Assembly (NCBI GenBank): GCA_030685235.1
Contig: MU839133.1
Coordinates: 1 to 64,000, forward strand
From: Copromyces sp. CBS 386.78
Lineage: Eukaryota > Ascomycota > Sordariomycetes > Sordariales > Sordariaceae
Reading direction: 5' to 3'
DNA length: 64,000 nt
Shown: one piece after another, positions 11,524 to 22,619 of the stretch
Layout of the letters: every line of letters starts with the position of its first letter
Numbering within the stretch: position 1 is the stretch's first letter
Position numbers and translations under genes: made by a program
The notes under the pieces: model-generated
Databases searched by the model: none
What the model saw: the letters and a program-made list of their open reading frames with translations, nothing else
What the model was told of the DNA's origin: nothing

Positions 11524-14031
11524 GATCTCGAGGGGGCGATGCACGGGCTGTTCGGATGTGGCCTGTGGCAAGGCGGGCTCTTTTATCAAAACTGGAAAGC
11601 CCCGGGTATGGAACGAGTGGATGGGGCTCGGTACCAGTGACCGAGTTGATGGAACTGACGGGGAAGATCCGAGTAGTCGGGACTGGAGCGAGAGCAGGAC
11701 GCGGCAAAGAGTGGGAATGGCGTCAGTTTATGGCACCTGTATGGTCGTCGGGTGCGTGCCGAGTAAAAGTGGTTGAAGCTTGATTGAGATGATGGCAGAT
11801 GTTACCCCCACTGAGTCGCCACCAGAGATGTATGCTGGGTAGGTATTTGCAAAGCAAGTGAGTGAATGTGATGCAAAAGCATGAAAGAAGCTCAAGGCAA
11901 AAAAACTGTAATGTGGTCTGGCCTGGGCCTGTTTGAGTCGAAAACCCGGTTTCCCCGGAACGGCTGTCGATACGCGGATGATCCCAGTATCCCGCGTGGA
12001 TTTTATGTGATTGATCGAATGGCTGCCCGCTGTCGTCTCGTGTAAGTGGGAAAGTGGAGAGTGGACCCCTTTCTCACGAACTGTCGGAGTTCGGATCTCG
12101 GAAAGCTATCAATCCTGATCTTGATGAAAGTTTCCAAGAGAGTGGCAAGAGGGAGAAAAACTGTAGAGAGGGACAATACCAACTACATACGGTAGAAAGA
12201 GATGCATGACCGAAAGGCTGACATGCAGCAGACATGGTACTTGATTAACCCACCCCTCCATCTCCCTTTTGAGACAGCGAGAGGCGTGGGAACTGGGAAA
12301 CACGCCGCAAACAGGAAAAAGAGGAGATGAATGAGATGTTCCCGAGACATGCAATCCACATGCAGAGGGGAATTCCGGGCAGCCTCGAAAGCTAAAAGCA
12401 AAGAAAGCAACGTGTGTGAATGTATGCGTTGTAAGCACACGTTTTGCTGCCTAGAGGTAGCTTCGGGGAACTCCCTTGATACGAGGTGGGATAGGGTGCA
12501 CTTTTGCACAGCCCTCCACGCCCTGTACTTTCCAGGACTGGAGAGGAAAAAGATTGGTCAGGGGGAATTGGGATAAACAACACAGCCTGACCCCGGAGGA
12601 AAATCCGTGGATAGAAAAGACAGAGGAAAAGGGGACCTGGAAAGCTGGGGCCAGGCACCGCACCGACGATGAGGTAAGTTTCCAAACCAACCTTGTAGAA
12701 CACGGCAGTAGAAGCTTGTCCAATTGCAGTTAGTTTCCGGGCACACCATGCCGAGGACTGAGGCTGAAGACGACATGGCGCCAATATCAACAGCATGGCG
12801 CCTGTGTGTATTGGGAAATGATTGGCTGGTTTCCTGGTTTTCGTGTTAGCAATCTCACTCTGTCTTGCTTCTTTGCTTTATGTTTGTTTTGTGTGTACTG
12901 CGTATGGGTGTGGTGATGCTATGTGTCGGGAAGTTGCTGAGGTTCATGTCTCTGTGTCGCTTTCGGCTTGTTCGGTTTTGAACTGAGAGTGAAGTGATTG
13001 ATCGTTAGTATCGTCTTTTTCTCTATCGGGGCGCCTGGTCGAGAGACTCGCCGCCCTCGCATATCAGTGCCATGGTTGGTCCCAACCAGCCGTCTCCTTG
13101 CGCGAGAGAGAGGCAGACACGGGAGAGTCCACCATTTTGAAGCATCAGCCCCCTTCTGGTCCACGGCTATCAAACCGACGATGGAATTAGAGGGGAAGAT
13201 GTCGTTGGCAATCTATTTGCAACAAGGCTTGATATAGCCTCAATTTGAGATTGTGATGCCGAAACATGATGCAAAATGCAAGGGCCAAAAAACTGTTGAA
13301 TGGAATGGAAGCACAACTGCACAAGTGTAACTGGGAGCTAAACCTAATGCGGTTGGCGGTCAGTGAAAGCATGATCCTGTGCGGGGTCAATTTGGAAAAA
13401 GGCTTGGTTTGCTGTACACGAACCACTTCACCAATCACACAGTGCTGCTAGCAGATTTAGATGGCCTTTGTGAGCAGCGCTGTTAACTTCACTGTAGAAA
13501 GTCGTGTGATGCAGTGAATGTGCCATCTTTCCCGTCTGTTGGTCAGCTTCAACCTTTGCATCGTTGTCCTAATCACCACCACCAGGCAACAAAATTACCG
13601 TCGGTCTTCTCAAACGATACTTCCATCCTTTTTTCCTCCTATCACAACCCAACAACATATCGGCGAGCAATAGTCTGGTCTCAACAACCGAGGATGCGAA
13701 TATCGTGCCGGATTCATAGTTGATTCCAAGTGGTAGCCTATCACATTGAGTCTGACCATGGCTTCCATCTCAACAATGAACACGAAGAAACACTCCCATT
13801 TTGCATGAGCAAAATCCCAAACAAGCAATTTTGGCACAACCAACCGGCAAAAGCGTCAATTATGCAACTTTCATAAACAAGGACAACCCCAACGCCGACA
13901 TGCATCATCAAAGCCTCACGTGCCGCTGGCCGCTGGACACACAACATCTGCACCATGTCCGTACCCATCACGCATTCATACGCCGTGCATCAAACTTGGA
14001 AATCGTACACGCGCAAACCTCAAGGCCAAGC
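11524..14031. other. Intergenic, no supported gene
   Basis: This is GC-normal sequence holding the 5' flank of the GT25 gene. Frames of up to about 130 codons overlap on both strands without motifs or consistent codon structure, so I call none of them. Confidence 0.5.
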
Positions 14032-15182
14032 TCAATAAGCCGTCCCACCCCCCGCCATGGCCGTCAAATTCTTGTTCCCCGCAACCACATACGGTTTCTC
14101 CGTCGGCAACCGATCCAACAACTCATCCGGCAAATGCACATGATCCTCAACCACCTGCCTCGGCGTCAGCGCCAACCACTGCGCAACACTGATATCCGTA
14201 AACTTGGGCGCCTGCAACACCTCGAGGTAAACCAAGTCTTCCGTCCCCGTGTTCTTAATATAATGGCTCGACCCCTGGGGTATATAGCCCACCCCGCCAG
14301 CAGTAAAGTCGTACGTCCTTGAAGTCGAGGGGGCTACGTACACGGTTATCCGCCCGCTGCCCTGGATGAAGGTCGTGTGCCAGTGGATCTCGCGCATGGC
14401 GCCGGGCTAGATGACGACTTGCGAAGCCGACAAGTTTCCGGCCATGGGAAAAAGTCAAAAGGGTCGATGATCTTGACGGAGCCGCCCTTCGACCATCATC
14501 GGCTGCTGGCGGGACCACATCAGTGGTACGTGAAGCTCTCGTTACCGGTAACCGCCCCCGCGGGACATGGACCCGTCAAGTTCTGCTCGGCCATTGATGT
14601 TTTTCGGAGCGGGACTCCCGTTGAAGATATACAGCTGGTCCTTGGGCAGGTTGTCGAACGCCCAAGTGTTGGCTTTCAAATCCTTACTCAGCATGTACTT
14701 CCACTGGATTCCTCAGCACATCTCCAGTCCGTCACCAAAAAGGTCGCCTCCTCGTTGAATTGCCCCGAGTCAAACACCAACAGGAACTCGGTCCCCATCC
14801 CCAAAGCCTGCAAACTATGCGGCACACCAGCGGGGAAAAACCAGACGTCACCCTCGCACACGTCGTCGATATATGTTCGGCCGTCCGTGTCGAGTGCCGC
14901 TACGCGCGTGCACCCCTTCAGGACCAAAGACCACTCGGCGGCCGTGTGCCAGTGTAGTTCGCGGTTACGCGTTGGGCTCGAGACGCATGTCGACGCCGGC
15001 CATGGCTTTGGCGACGGGAAGGACGTCTTGGTTTTGCTGCCGCGCCCAGCCCGAGTGGTTACCTACCCCGGCGCGGTTGTGGGCTAGACCCATGTTGAAC
15101 ATGAATTGCGGGGTGCTGCCGGCGTCGGTACCTGGTGGAGCGTAGAGGTCTGGGTTGAGCTTTTCGTAGTCATACGTCCCTA
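14032..15182 (-). pseudogene. Bicupin oxalate decarboxylase pseudogene
   Basis: Reading leftward, fragments of a two-cupin oxalate decarboxylase appear in order: TYDYEKLNPDLYAPPGTDAG, then GVDMRLEPNA, then a first cupin (RELHWHTAAEWSLVLKG and VWFFPAGVPHSLQ), a linker (KANTWAFDNLPKDQLYIF), and a second cupin (MREIHWHTT, FIQGSGRITVYV, WLALTPRQVVEDH). The family turns oxalate into formate and CO2 using Mn bound by HxH, E and H. Here the frame breaks after LEPNA (a 4-base TAAC), breaks again near 14725, has a stop after ESFTYH and a TAG in VVI*PGAM. About six residues holding the second-cupin Glu ligand are missing after HWHTT. The N-terminus and signal peptide are not found beyond a T-rich tract at 15207-15272. 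Composition is normal, so decay is by indels and stops and not by heavy RIP. Confidence 0.85.
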
Positions 15183-15206
15183 TGAGTGTTGGTCCGATCG
15201 TCAGTC

Positions 15207-15272
15207 TTCCTTTCTTTTTTTTTTTTTCTTTTTTTTTTTTTTTTTCTCTTTCTTTCTTTTTTTTTTTTTTTT
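15207..15272. repeat. Poly-T/T-rich tract
   Basis: An almost pure T tract with single C interruptions lies beside the lost N-terminal end of the oxalate decarboxylase pseudogene. Confidence 0.85.
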
Positions 15273-15560
15273 GGTTTCTCCGCCTGCCGTTTTTGGTGAT
15301 CAAGTGCACGCAAAGCAAAAGGAAAGGAAAGGAAAACCTACTAGGCCCCGGATCCGTTTTAACGTTCATTCATCGTCACCTCTAACACTCTAATCTCAAC
15401 CCTTACTCTCTCTCTATCTTGCCCCCTTTTTTCCAAGTCATGGGTATCATCATCATCATCAATGCCGTCCCATTAAAACCAGCATCTTCCACGTCCCTTT
15501 CATGTCCTCCTCCTTTCGACATCAACCAACAAAAACCCAGAACAACAAACAACCTCGCGC

Positions 15561-17354
15561 TCAATGAGCAAACCTAAAATCCAACCTCTTCGGCCCCTCA
15601 TCCTTCGTAGTCAAAACATACTCCTGCTGCTCCTCAGGCGTCATGGCATTCCACTTCTCATCCTTCAACCTATTCCTCCACACATAAAACGCCTTGGTCA
15701 GAAGAAACAGCGCGATATTCAAGCAAACAACGGCCAGCAACACCTTGTTTCCCCTCTTGTACAACGGCTTGTCGTCCTCGCGGTAGATGTTATCATAGAT
15801 AATACTGCCAGCCTGCACAAACATGTTGTACAAGGCCGCGGAAACCGCTCTCGTCCGCACGCTGTTGCTGTTCCGGGCGTTCCAAGCCACCAAGATGGCG
15901 TGGCAGTAAGGATACGACAGGACACCGGTGAGAAGGGCGTAGCGGACCCAGACACCGCCGGCGTTGTTGGGCAGGGCGACGATGGCGGCGAGGAAGGGAA
16001 GCATCCACCACTGCGAGATGGAGGCGATCAAGGCACGCTCCTTGAAACGCTTGGAGAAATAAGAGAGGACGACCAGATTGCAGGCGAAGAGGAAGTAGGC
16101 CGGGATGGTGAGGAGGTTGGACTGGAAGACGGTGAAGCCGTGGGTGCGAAGGATCAAACTGAGGTAGTTTCCCGGAGGACCGGGCGGGATGTAAGCGCAC
16201 ACGCCGATGATGTAAAGCGGCCACATCTCCCATTCCTGGATGGCCAGGAGCAGGCCCTTGGCAGAGACACCCTCGCGGTTGTTCATGTCGCCCTTGGAGG
16301 GATCGTCGCGCAGCAGGCGGTTGACCATGATGGATTCCTCGCGGTCGGAAAACCAGCCGTTCTTTCTTCCACGGAACCAGGACTTGGTCTGGCAAGGACC
16401 CGGGGGCATGAGAACGAAAGCGAAAATACCTACCACGAGGGAGATGAGCGCCTCGATCAGGAACAGCCACTGCCAACCACTCCAGCCATTGATGCCACGC
16501 ATTTGCAAAATCCCGGCGGCCATCAGGGAACCAACAATGTTGACAGTCGACAGCGCAGTCCAGAAGAAAGCCAGACGGAGAGGCAACTCGTTGGACTTGT
16601 AGTAATAGGTCAACCAGAGGACAATGTCGGGGATGAAGCCACCCATGGCAACGCCCATAAGTGCCTTGATAACGTAGAAGTGGGCTTTGTTCGTGATCCA
16701 GACTTGGGCGCCCGACAAGATGGACCAAGACACGATTTGCATGGGAATGAAGCGGTCGGCACCAAGCTTCTTGGCCACGAGACCGGAGGGAAGCTCGGCA
16801 AGGAGGAAGGTGGCAAGGAAGATGGTTTGGCCATAGTTGAAGTCGTTTGTGTTCATTCCTGGGTCCAGTCGTGTCAGTACGGTACCTTACTAATTCGGTG
16901 AACAGGCAGGAAGGGAAGAATCACAAAGGACATACTAACCCAACTCCGGCAACATGTCATCGCTGATAGCTCGGTTGATGTTCTTCCGATGCAAGTCCAA
17001 GCTGCAGAACATGATCCAGGCCCAGAGCATGATCCTAAAGTCGATCTTGCGCACGAGCTTGCGCTCCTCCGAGGCGTCCCATTGGAAAGACGGGTCGAAT
17101 CGGTGACGGTTCTCGTACCCGGCCCGCTCGTAGACCTCAGCCCAGTGTGCAGCGACTGCGGGGTCGCTAAAGACGTGATCAGGGGTCGAGCCGTACTCGT
17201 CTTTTGTGCCGCCGAGTTCTTCTGAGAGTGAGACGTGAGAAACAGAGGCGGAACGGGCTGGTGAGGAAACACCCTTGACGTCGTCGTTTAGGGATCCGGA
17301 GGAAGGTGTCGCGATGGAAGAGACCACCTTCTTTTCGTCTTGGAACTCGGTCAT
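15561..17354 (-). CDS. MFS transporter, anion:cation symporter (allantoate/pantothenate permease-like) family
   Basis: The frame complement(15561-16858, 16940-17354) gives 570 residues. A hydrophilic N-terminal tail (about 100 residues) ends in KIDFRIMLWAWIMFCSLDL, followed by the family's early segment NRAISDDM, then FNYGQTIFLATFLLAELPSG and about ten more hydrophobic helices, for roughly 12 in total. This matches the Dal5/Fen2-like ACS family, plasma-membrane carriers for organic anions and vitamins; the substrate cannot be read. The intron (81 bp) has a GTTAGT donor, a TACTGAC branch site and a CCAG acceptor, and joins LPEL to GMNTND. ATG 17354 is the first in frame. It lies next to a dead oxalate decarboxylase, which raises, without proving, a carboxylate substrate. 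Confidence 0.88.
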
Positions 17355-20327
17355 GGCTGGCTGCGGCACGGGCCGGGGGTCTTAAGGCGCACGGGTACGA
17401 GACTCGGCTGCGGCTTGGTGTGGTGTTGAAGAGTATCTCCGCGGGATTCCAGACATGGCAACATCAACATCGTACCGTGACGAAAGTTATAAAGAAATCG
17501 GTTGGATGGCCGGCGTGGGTCTGGTGGCAGCAAAGCAACTCGGCAGCAACCCGGAACATTTCATGTTGACAACTGAGGGTGATCTTGCGTCATGTCCATC
17601 TATCGCCTAAGTCCAGGGGCTGTTGGTCCTGCGTTGGGAATTGAATGGTAAAAGGTGTGTCGACAGATGGCGCCATCATGGACGAGTATTGCTCTCCTGC
17701 GGACGTGGTAGACGGATTGGGCGTCTGTTATAGAACATTGAAAATGTCAGCACTTACACATCAGGTCTGGGCCCATCCGCTAGCCAGATTTCCAACGTTG
17801 CTGGCATAATTTGAGGGTACACGTACCTGATAGCATAGGCGGGCATCCTGTCGAAATTCCAAGTCGACATAAGGTACCTGTATTCTGGGGCAGTCATTGC
17901 GTGATGCCGAAAACGGATACCTTGAACAAAATTCTGTTCTCGATCAAGTTGTTTTGCCCACGGAGTAGTGATTAGCGTTAAGGGACGCCGGTCAGGCAGT
18001 TGAGTTTGGGTGGTTGACCGTCAATGGTTGACGGCGATAGGGCCTGGCGGAGCGTCGTGTTGGATTGATGACGTGCTTCGCGTGCGAGATGGTGCTGTCG
18101 CCAAAACGCAACGGTTGAAGCGATGCAAGAACCAAAGACGAATTGCGCTAGCAAGCTCCACCAAATTCGGTTACCTTAGCAAAGACTAGAACAGCGATGG
18201 TCTAAGTGTCGTGGAGACCAAGTGGAAGATCTAGATGTCGTGATTCTTGGTGGTGTTTCGAATGGTGAATGCCGTCAGCCGTGATTTGAGAAGTGCGCAA
18301 TTGGCCGACTGACATGAGGGGATGATTCACTCAACTCCATCCTTTCTGGGCTGCGTCATCCACCGAGACTTGCTCATGCCGAAAGTAGAACCGACTTGCA
18401 GATATTGCAGCATTCTTTCGTTTCATTTCCAGTACCAGAGAATTGACGGACGCTCCTTTTTCTCAAACTCACCCAGAGCTCCAGTCAATTGAGGCCTCGA
18501 AAATCCAAGCCACCTCAGGAAAAACCATTTGCTTCGTCGACCGACTGGCCCAGATCATCAGCAACTCAAGGAATGAACGAACGCAGTGCAATGCATATGT
18601 CGATCACGATCATCATTACAGGTTGACATCCGCTTTCTGAGCAGTATCTTCTGCAGTTTCATCATGACTTAGGTTGCCATGTGTACACGGGTTCATCGAT
18701 GTAACTGTGCTCTTCCAGAATGATGGCCGGGGAAGACCAGGTGGCCAACTTTTGGGCTGGCCTACTTGCCATTGCCGGTGGGAAAAGAGCCGCAAATTAC
18801 GATATGGGAAGATGAGCCAACCAACTGGGCATAGGGCTCGTTGCTGTTGTAAGGATATACCAACGACAGGCCGTTGAACGCCATGTTGGTTGGGCAAGAA
18901 GGAGATCTTCTGGTTCATGTTGGTGTCGGGTGCATGGATGAGCTGTTCCGTTGGCAATTCTGTGAAGAAAGTTCGTCAGTTGCCTTCATGTTTGTTACCT
19001 TAAGTATAGCCCTCGTTCTTGATCGAAATCGTTTGCCGTGCTATCGTTGACGGGTTCTTTTCTACAGCATACAACCTTTGCCTGTGCCGTTTGCCGTTGG
19101 TTCTCGTCAGTTTGGCTTTGTCGCCCACAGTATAAACACGGGACGTTGGTTTTATGTCATTACCGGATGCCATGACCCAACCTACCGTGACGACCAAACG
19201 TCCGGCATCCCGACTGTGTTGGTTAAAAACCGGACAGTCACTTGGCAACATCATCGAATGGAATCTGCTCCAGTTGCTTCCAAACCGGCCAACTGGTAGT
19301 TCTCGCCGCCGCTGGTCGACAGAGACGACTGTTTCAACTACCTTACCTCTATGCAGCTGATATTGGGGCATGTGGAAAAAGAGACTCACCTTTGGGGCAG
19401 CTCGGATAGGAGTATATAGGCCCAGACAAGCCCAGGGCAGTGGTCCTCACCTTTGCAAGCTGCCCGCATTATCCCATCCATCTTCCGGGCCACTCCTCGT
19501 TATTGGCCTCAAGTTTCGGTGCGTTTACCGGTATTTCCCTTCGGTCAAAACTTCAAACTTGGTCGAACCGCCTCATATTCGACCAACCACCAGACTCCCT
19601 ATTTCTGTGTTGTGTTGGTTGTTGGGTGGCCGCTTTATCTTGCACCGTCTTCGCGGGCCGTTGGACGTTCAATTGGACCAACACGGAATCCAACAGGCCG
19701 CATGGAAAGAAATGGAAAAAGACCGCCACCTAAAGCAAAATGAAGGTTTACCGGCCTCAGGTTGTTGGTCTTGCCTCTAGTGCCGATAAAGATTCGTATC
19801 GCCTCCGACATCGACGAACGCAAATGTTGTCGGAGGCCGGTGTTGACGATGCCGCGTCCTGTTAACCGGAAAGCGTGCCAACTGCTTCGGAAGTCAGAAC
19901 CGCCCAACAGCTCGTATTTCCTACCGGTCAACAAAGACAGCTACCTACTACTTTGAGGATGTGCCTCGGGGCTAAACATGTGAAAAAAAAAAGAAAAAGA
20001 AAAAAAATGAGCAGTACAGGATACGACTCGGGCATATATAGAAGCCTCCACCAGCCATGTTCCGGTTGTTTCGATAAGGTAAACATTGTAAGCCCCCATC
20101 GACCTGATACCTCTTCAAAATACGTTGCAATCCAGCTGTACAGTGAGCAATTCGATCAACTACATCCAGCTTCACTCAATACTCAGAATATCCCATCAAC
20201 ACTTCAGGCTTACCTTAACCAGCTCCCACAAGTGCACTCCTGATCTGAGGAACGACGCTCATTTCAGACTCCGAGCACACTCGACTACCTAGGTACCTTC
20301 TAGGTATCACAGCCGCCACCGTCCAGA
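17355..20327. other. Intergenic, no supported gene
   Basis: This is the 5' flank of the transporter followed by about 2.5 kb with only short overlapping frames on both strands. I see no domain, no splice-consistent series of exons and no RNA gene. Confidence 0.5.
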
Positions 20328-20942
20328 ATGTGTTGGCTCCGAGTCTTCAGATACGCAACCTGTGCCTGCGTGCACGAGTGGGCAGTGCCGTGCAACCACA
20401 TGCTACTTCAAGGTCCCAAACCTCAAGAGCAGGGCGGCGGTGGGCAGACCAGGGGCAGTCAGCATGAGAGCGACGATAGCCGCCTGAGCAGCCTGAGCCC
20501 CCTGAGCAGCCTGAGCGACCTGAGCAGCATGAGCGGCCTGGGCGATAGGAGCGATGAGGGCGACAACATAAAGAACGACGAGGAAATCATTGAGGAGAAC
20601 AAGCCAAAGGTTGTTGCCTTCCTCAAGGACCGCAACCCCAACAAAAAGTGTGGCTACCGCCGGTATGACCGCGATGTCACTACATTCGATCTTCCTGATA
20701 GCAGTAGTACTTGCCCTGCATGCCATGTTTTAATCGGGGCCGGGAAAGATCCTCGCTACAAGAGTCCCGAGACAAAGATGGTTAGAGATGTGGATGTCGT
20801 GGAAATGCCTCTGATGATGACCCCGCCGTCGGCAGTGACGCCGCGAAGCTACTACTACATTCATCGGAGGAAGTTCGTTTTGGAAAGGGAGGGTAACGAG
20901 GACTTGGAAGAGTTGGAAGACGCGACCTTGGATGATGAATAG
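20328..20942 (+). CDS. Hypothetical acidic/Ser-rich protein (204 aa)
   Basis: A single-exon frame starts at ATG 20328. Residues about 50-72 are a Ser/Leu repeat (LSSLSPLSSLSDLSSMSGL), followed by an acidic segment, then a compact region with KKCGYRRYDRDVTTFDLPDS and a CPAC pair, and an acidic tail ending EDATLDDE. I do not recognise the family. The lack of stops in a region of otherwise short frames and the protein-like C-terminal half favour a real gene. The stop codon is followed at once by the palindromic run GGTACCTAGGTACCTAGG. Confidence 0.45.
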   Translation: MCWLRVFRYATCACVHEWAVPCNHMLLQGPKPQEQGGGGQTRGSQHESDDSRLSSLSPLSSLSDLSSMSGLGDRSDEGDNIKNDEEIIEENKPKVVAFLKDRNPNKKCGYRRYDRDVTTFDLPDSSSTCPACHVLIGAGKDPRYKSPETKMVRDVDVVEMPLMMTPPSAVTPRSYYYIHRRKFVLEREGNEDLEELEDATLDDE

Positions 20943-21333
20943 GTACCTAGGTACCTAGGCAGGGGAACCAAGGCCAAATCGATGACATGGGGAAACGATG
21001 AGATGATCGGGCATTGATGAGTACACCTCTACCAAGTTGCTCGAGGGAGTCAGACTGGGATCTGGAGATTTCCTTACGTGGGAGTGGAAGTTCGGGATTT
21101 TTTCCGTCATTATAGGGCCTGGCCGGCATACAAGGTGCGAGGGAAACTGGCAGCTGGACGTGAATGGACACTGAGATGCAAGGGTCAAAGAATGGAAGAA
21201 AGATGTTTAGCAGTGGAGGGTAGCGCCGATTAAGTTAGATTTTTAGATTTTGGACAAAATAAGCATTGCTTGTTGATGTCTGAGACATGATCAGTCAATT
21301 CGAGTGAGTGGAGTGGTCAGTAGAGGTATTGGC
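20943..21333. other. Intergenic flank of the nested insertion
   Basis: GC-normal sequence up to the copia target duplication. No gene seen. Confidence 0.5.
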
Positions 21334-21338
21334 TTTTC

Positions 21339-21382
21339 TGTGAGATCACGAGCGATGGAGAACGTGATCGATATAATGAATA
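21339..21382 (-). repeat. Copia 3' LTR, part 1 (interrupted by T1)
   Basis: This is the first 44 bp of the left LTR, including the TA at which T1 inserted. The right LTR has the uninterrupted sequence, with TG at that dinucleotide. Confidence 0.85.
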
Positions 21383-21692
21383 CCGCAGCGGAAATATAAG
21401 GGGGGCGTCTGGAGCAGATGGTGGTCATCTGCCAATGCCTCAGTTCCTATAGCAGTCTGGTTTACTGGACCAGATGAAATCGTCTGGGCCAGACGGTTGA
21501 GGAAGCCTTCTAATTGGTCAGATTTTGGTATAAAATAATAAAAGCGAAAGACCCCTATAAGGACCTTCTGAAGGCCACTATAGAGGTCTTTTCTTAAGGT
21601 AGTAGAAGAAAGACTTCGACTTCGAAGTCCGAATAGTAGTGTAAGGGTATTTACAACCGCGTGAAACTTTTCGCGCGAAAAAAACTTGCCAC

Positions 21693-21763
21693 CAATTGGA
21701 ATCGAACTGACGATTACAAGAATGAAAGCGACGACGAAAACCATTAAGCCACTGGCCCAATTG
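21693..21763 (-). ncRNA. tRNA-like pol III module in T1
   Basis: On the minus strand: CAATTGG then TGGCTTAATGG (A box) and AGTTCGATTCC (B box), ending CCAATTG. The ends form a perfect 7-bp acceptor-like stem. This is nearly the same as the module at 63350-63420. Confidence 0.5.
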
Positions 21764-22110
21764 TTTAGAAACGGGCTTCGTTCTTTCCTTTAATATAGGG
21801 TGGTTGCTATACTGGGAATATACGCTATACGACATTGAATGTGCTGTCCAGGAACCAATGTAAACAAAACATTTGATCAGACTAAAACTTCCGATATTGA
21901 TTTGACATCCAATATTTAATACCCTATAAATAAAAGAAATAGAAGGCTAGAATACCTACTTTAGGTACCCTAGCCTTTAATTCCAGAAGGTCTTTCAGAA
22001 GGCCTTTTAGAAGGCTAATAAATCTTTTTTTTTCTTCCTTTTTTTTTCCTTTTTTTTTTGTTTCTTTTTTTTCTTTTTTTTTCTTTTTTTTTTTTCTAAC
22101 AAAAATTTTA

Positions 22111-22180
22111 GTCACAGCGAGAAATCGAACACGAATCTGAAGATGAAGAACTACTTCATTAACCACTTGGCCACTGGACC
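22111..22180 (-). ncRNA. tRNA-like pol III module in T2
   Basis: On the minus strand TGGCCAAGTGG matches the A box exactly and GTGTTCGATTTC approximates the B box. T-rich sequence lies on both sides. It differs from the modules of A and T1 and is probably an independent tRNA-derived SINE-like sequence. Confidence 0.5.
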
Positions 22181-22390
22181 AAATAGTTATTTCTGAAGGA
22201 AAGGACAGGTTTTTCTTGATTATAAAGGGGAAGTACGATATTAGGGAAGGAAGGACTGTGAAAAAAAAAAAAAAAAAAATTCTCCAAGTTTTTTCCTTCC
22301 TTCTTCTTTAGGCGCAACCCCCTATATTATAGCGCCTTCAACTTTGAATATTAAAGTAACATCGGAAGTCTAGGATATACCTCCTAAACT

Positions 22391-22600
22391 ATTATAGGGC
22401 TAAGGCCCGGAGCTGTAGCGCTCTAGTCTTCGCGACTAGAGCTATTACGCTGTAGCTATCTCCGTAGCTATACTCGCGTAGCCCCCCTTAAAACCTCGTA
22501 CCTCCGGTAAATCCCTCTTAAATAGACTTTTCTCCTCTTTATAGAACTTCAATTAAATTATACGACTAGTACCTATATTAATTGTACTATCCCTATTATA
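22391..22600 (+). repeat. G1 5' LTR
   Basis: A 210-bp direct repeat of 28900-29110, oriented by the plus-strand pol frames. Confidence 0.9.
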
Positions 22601-22619
22601 TTAAATTCTATTATAATAA

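Noticed and set aside
12183..12796. Frames of 80-134 codons on both strands between the GT25 gene and the cupin pseudogene
   Set aside because: They overlap on opposite strands without motifs, and several lack an ATG start.
15564..16901. 445-codon open frame antisense to the MFS transporter
   Set aside because: Same codon-bias artefact; the low-hydrophobicity His/Gln/Arg-rich product has no family features.
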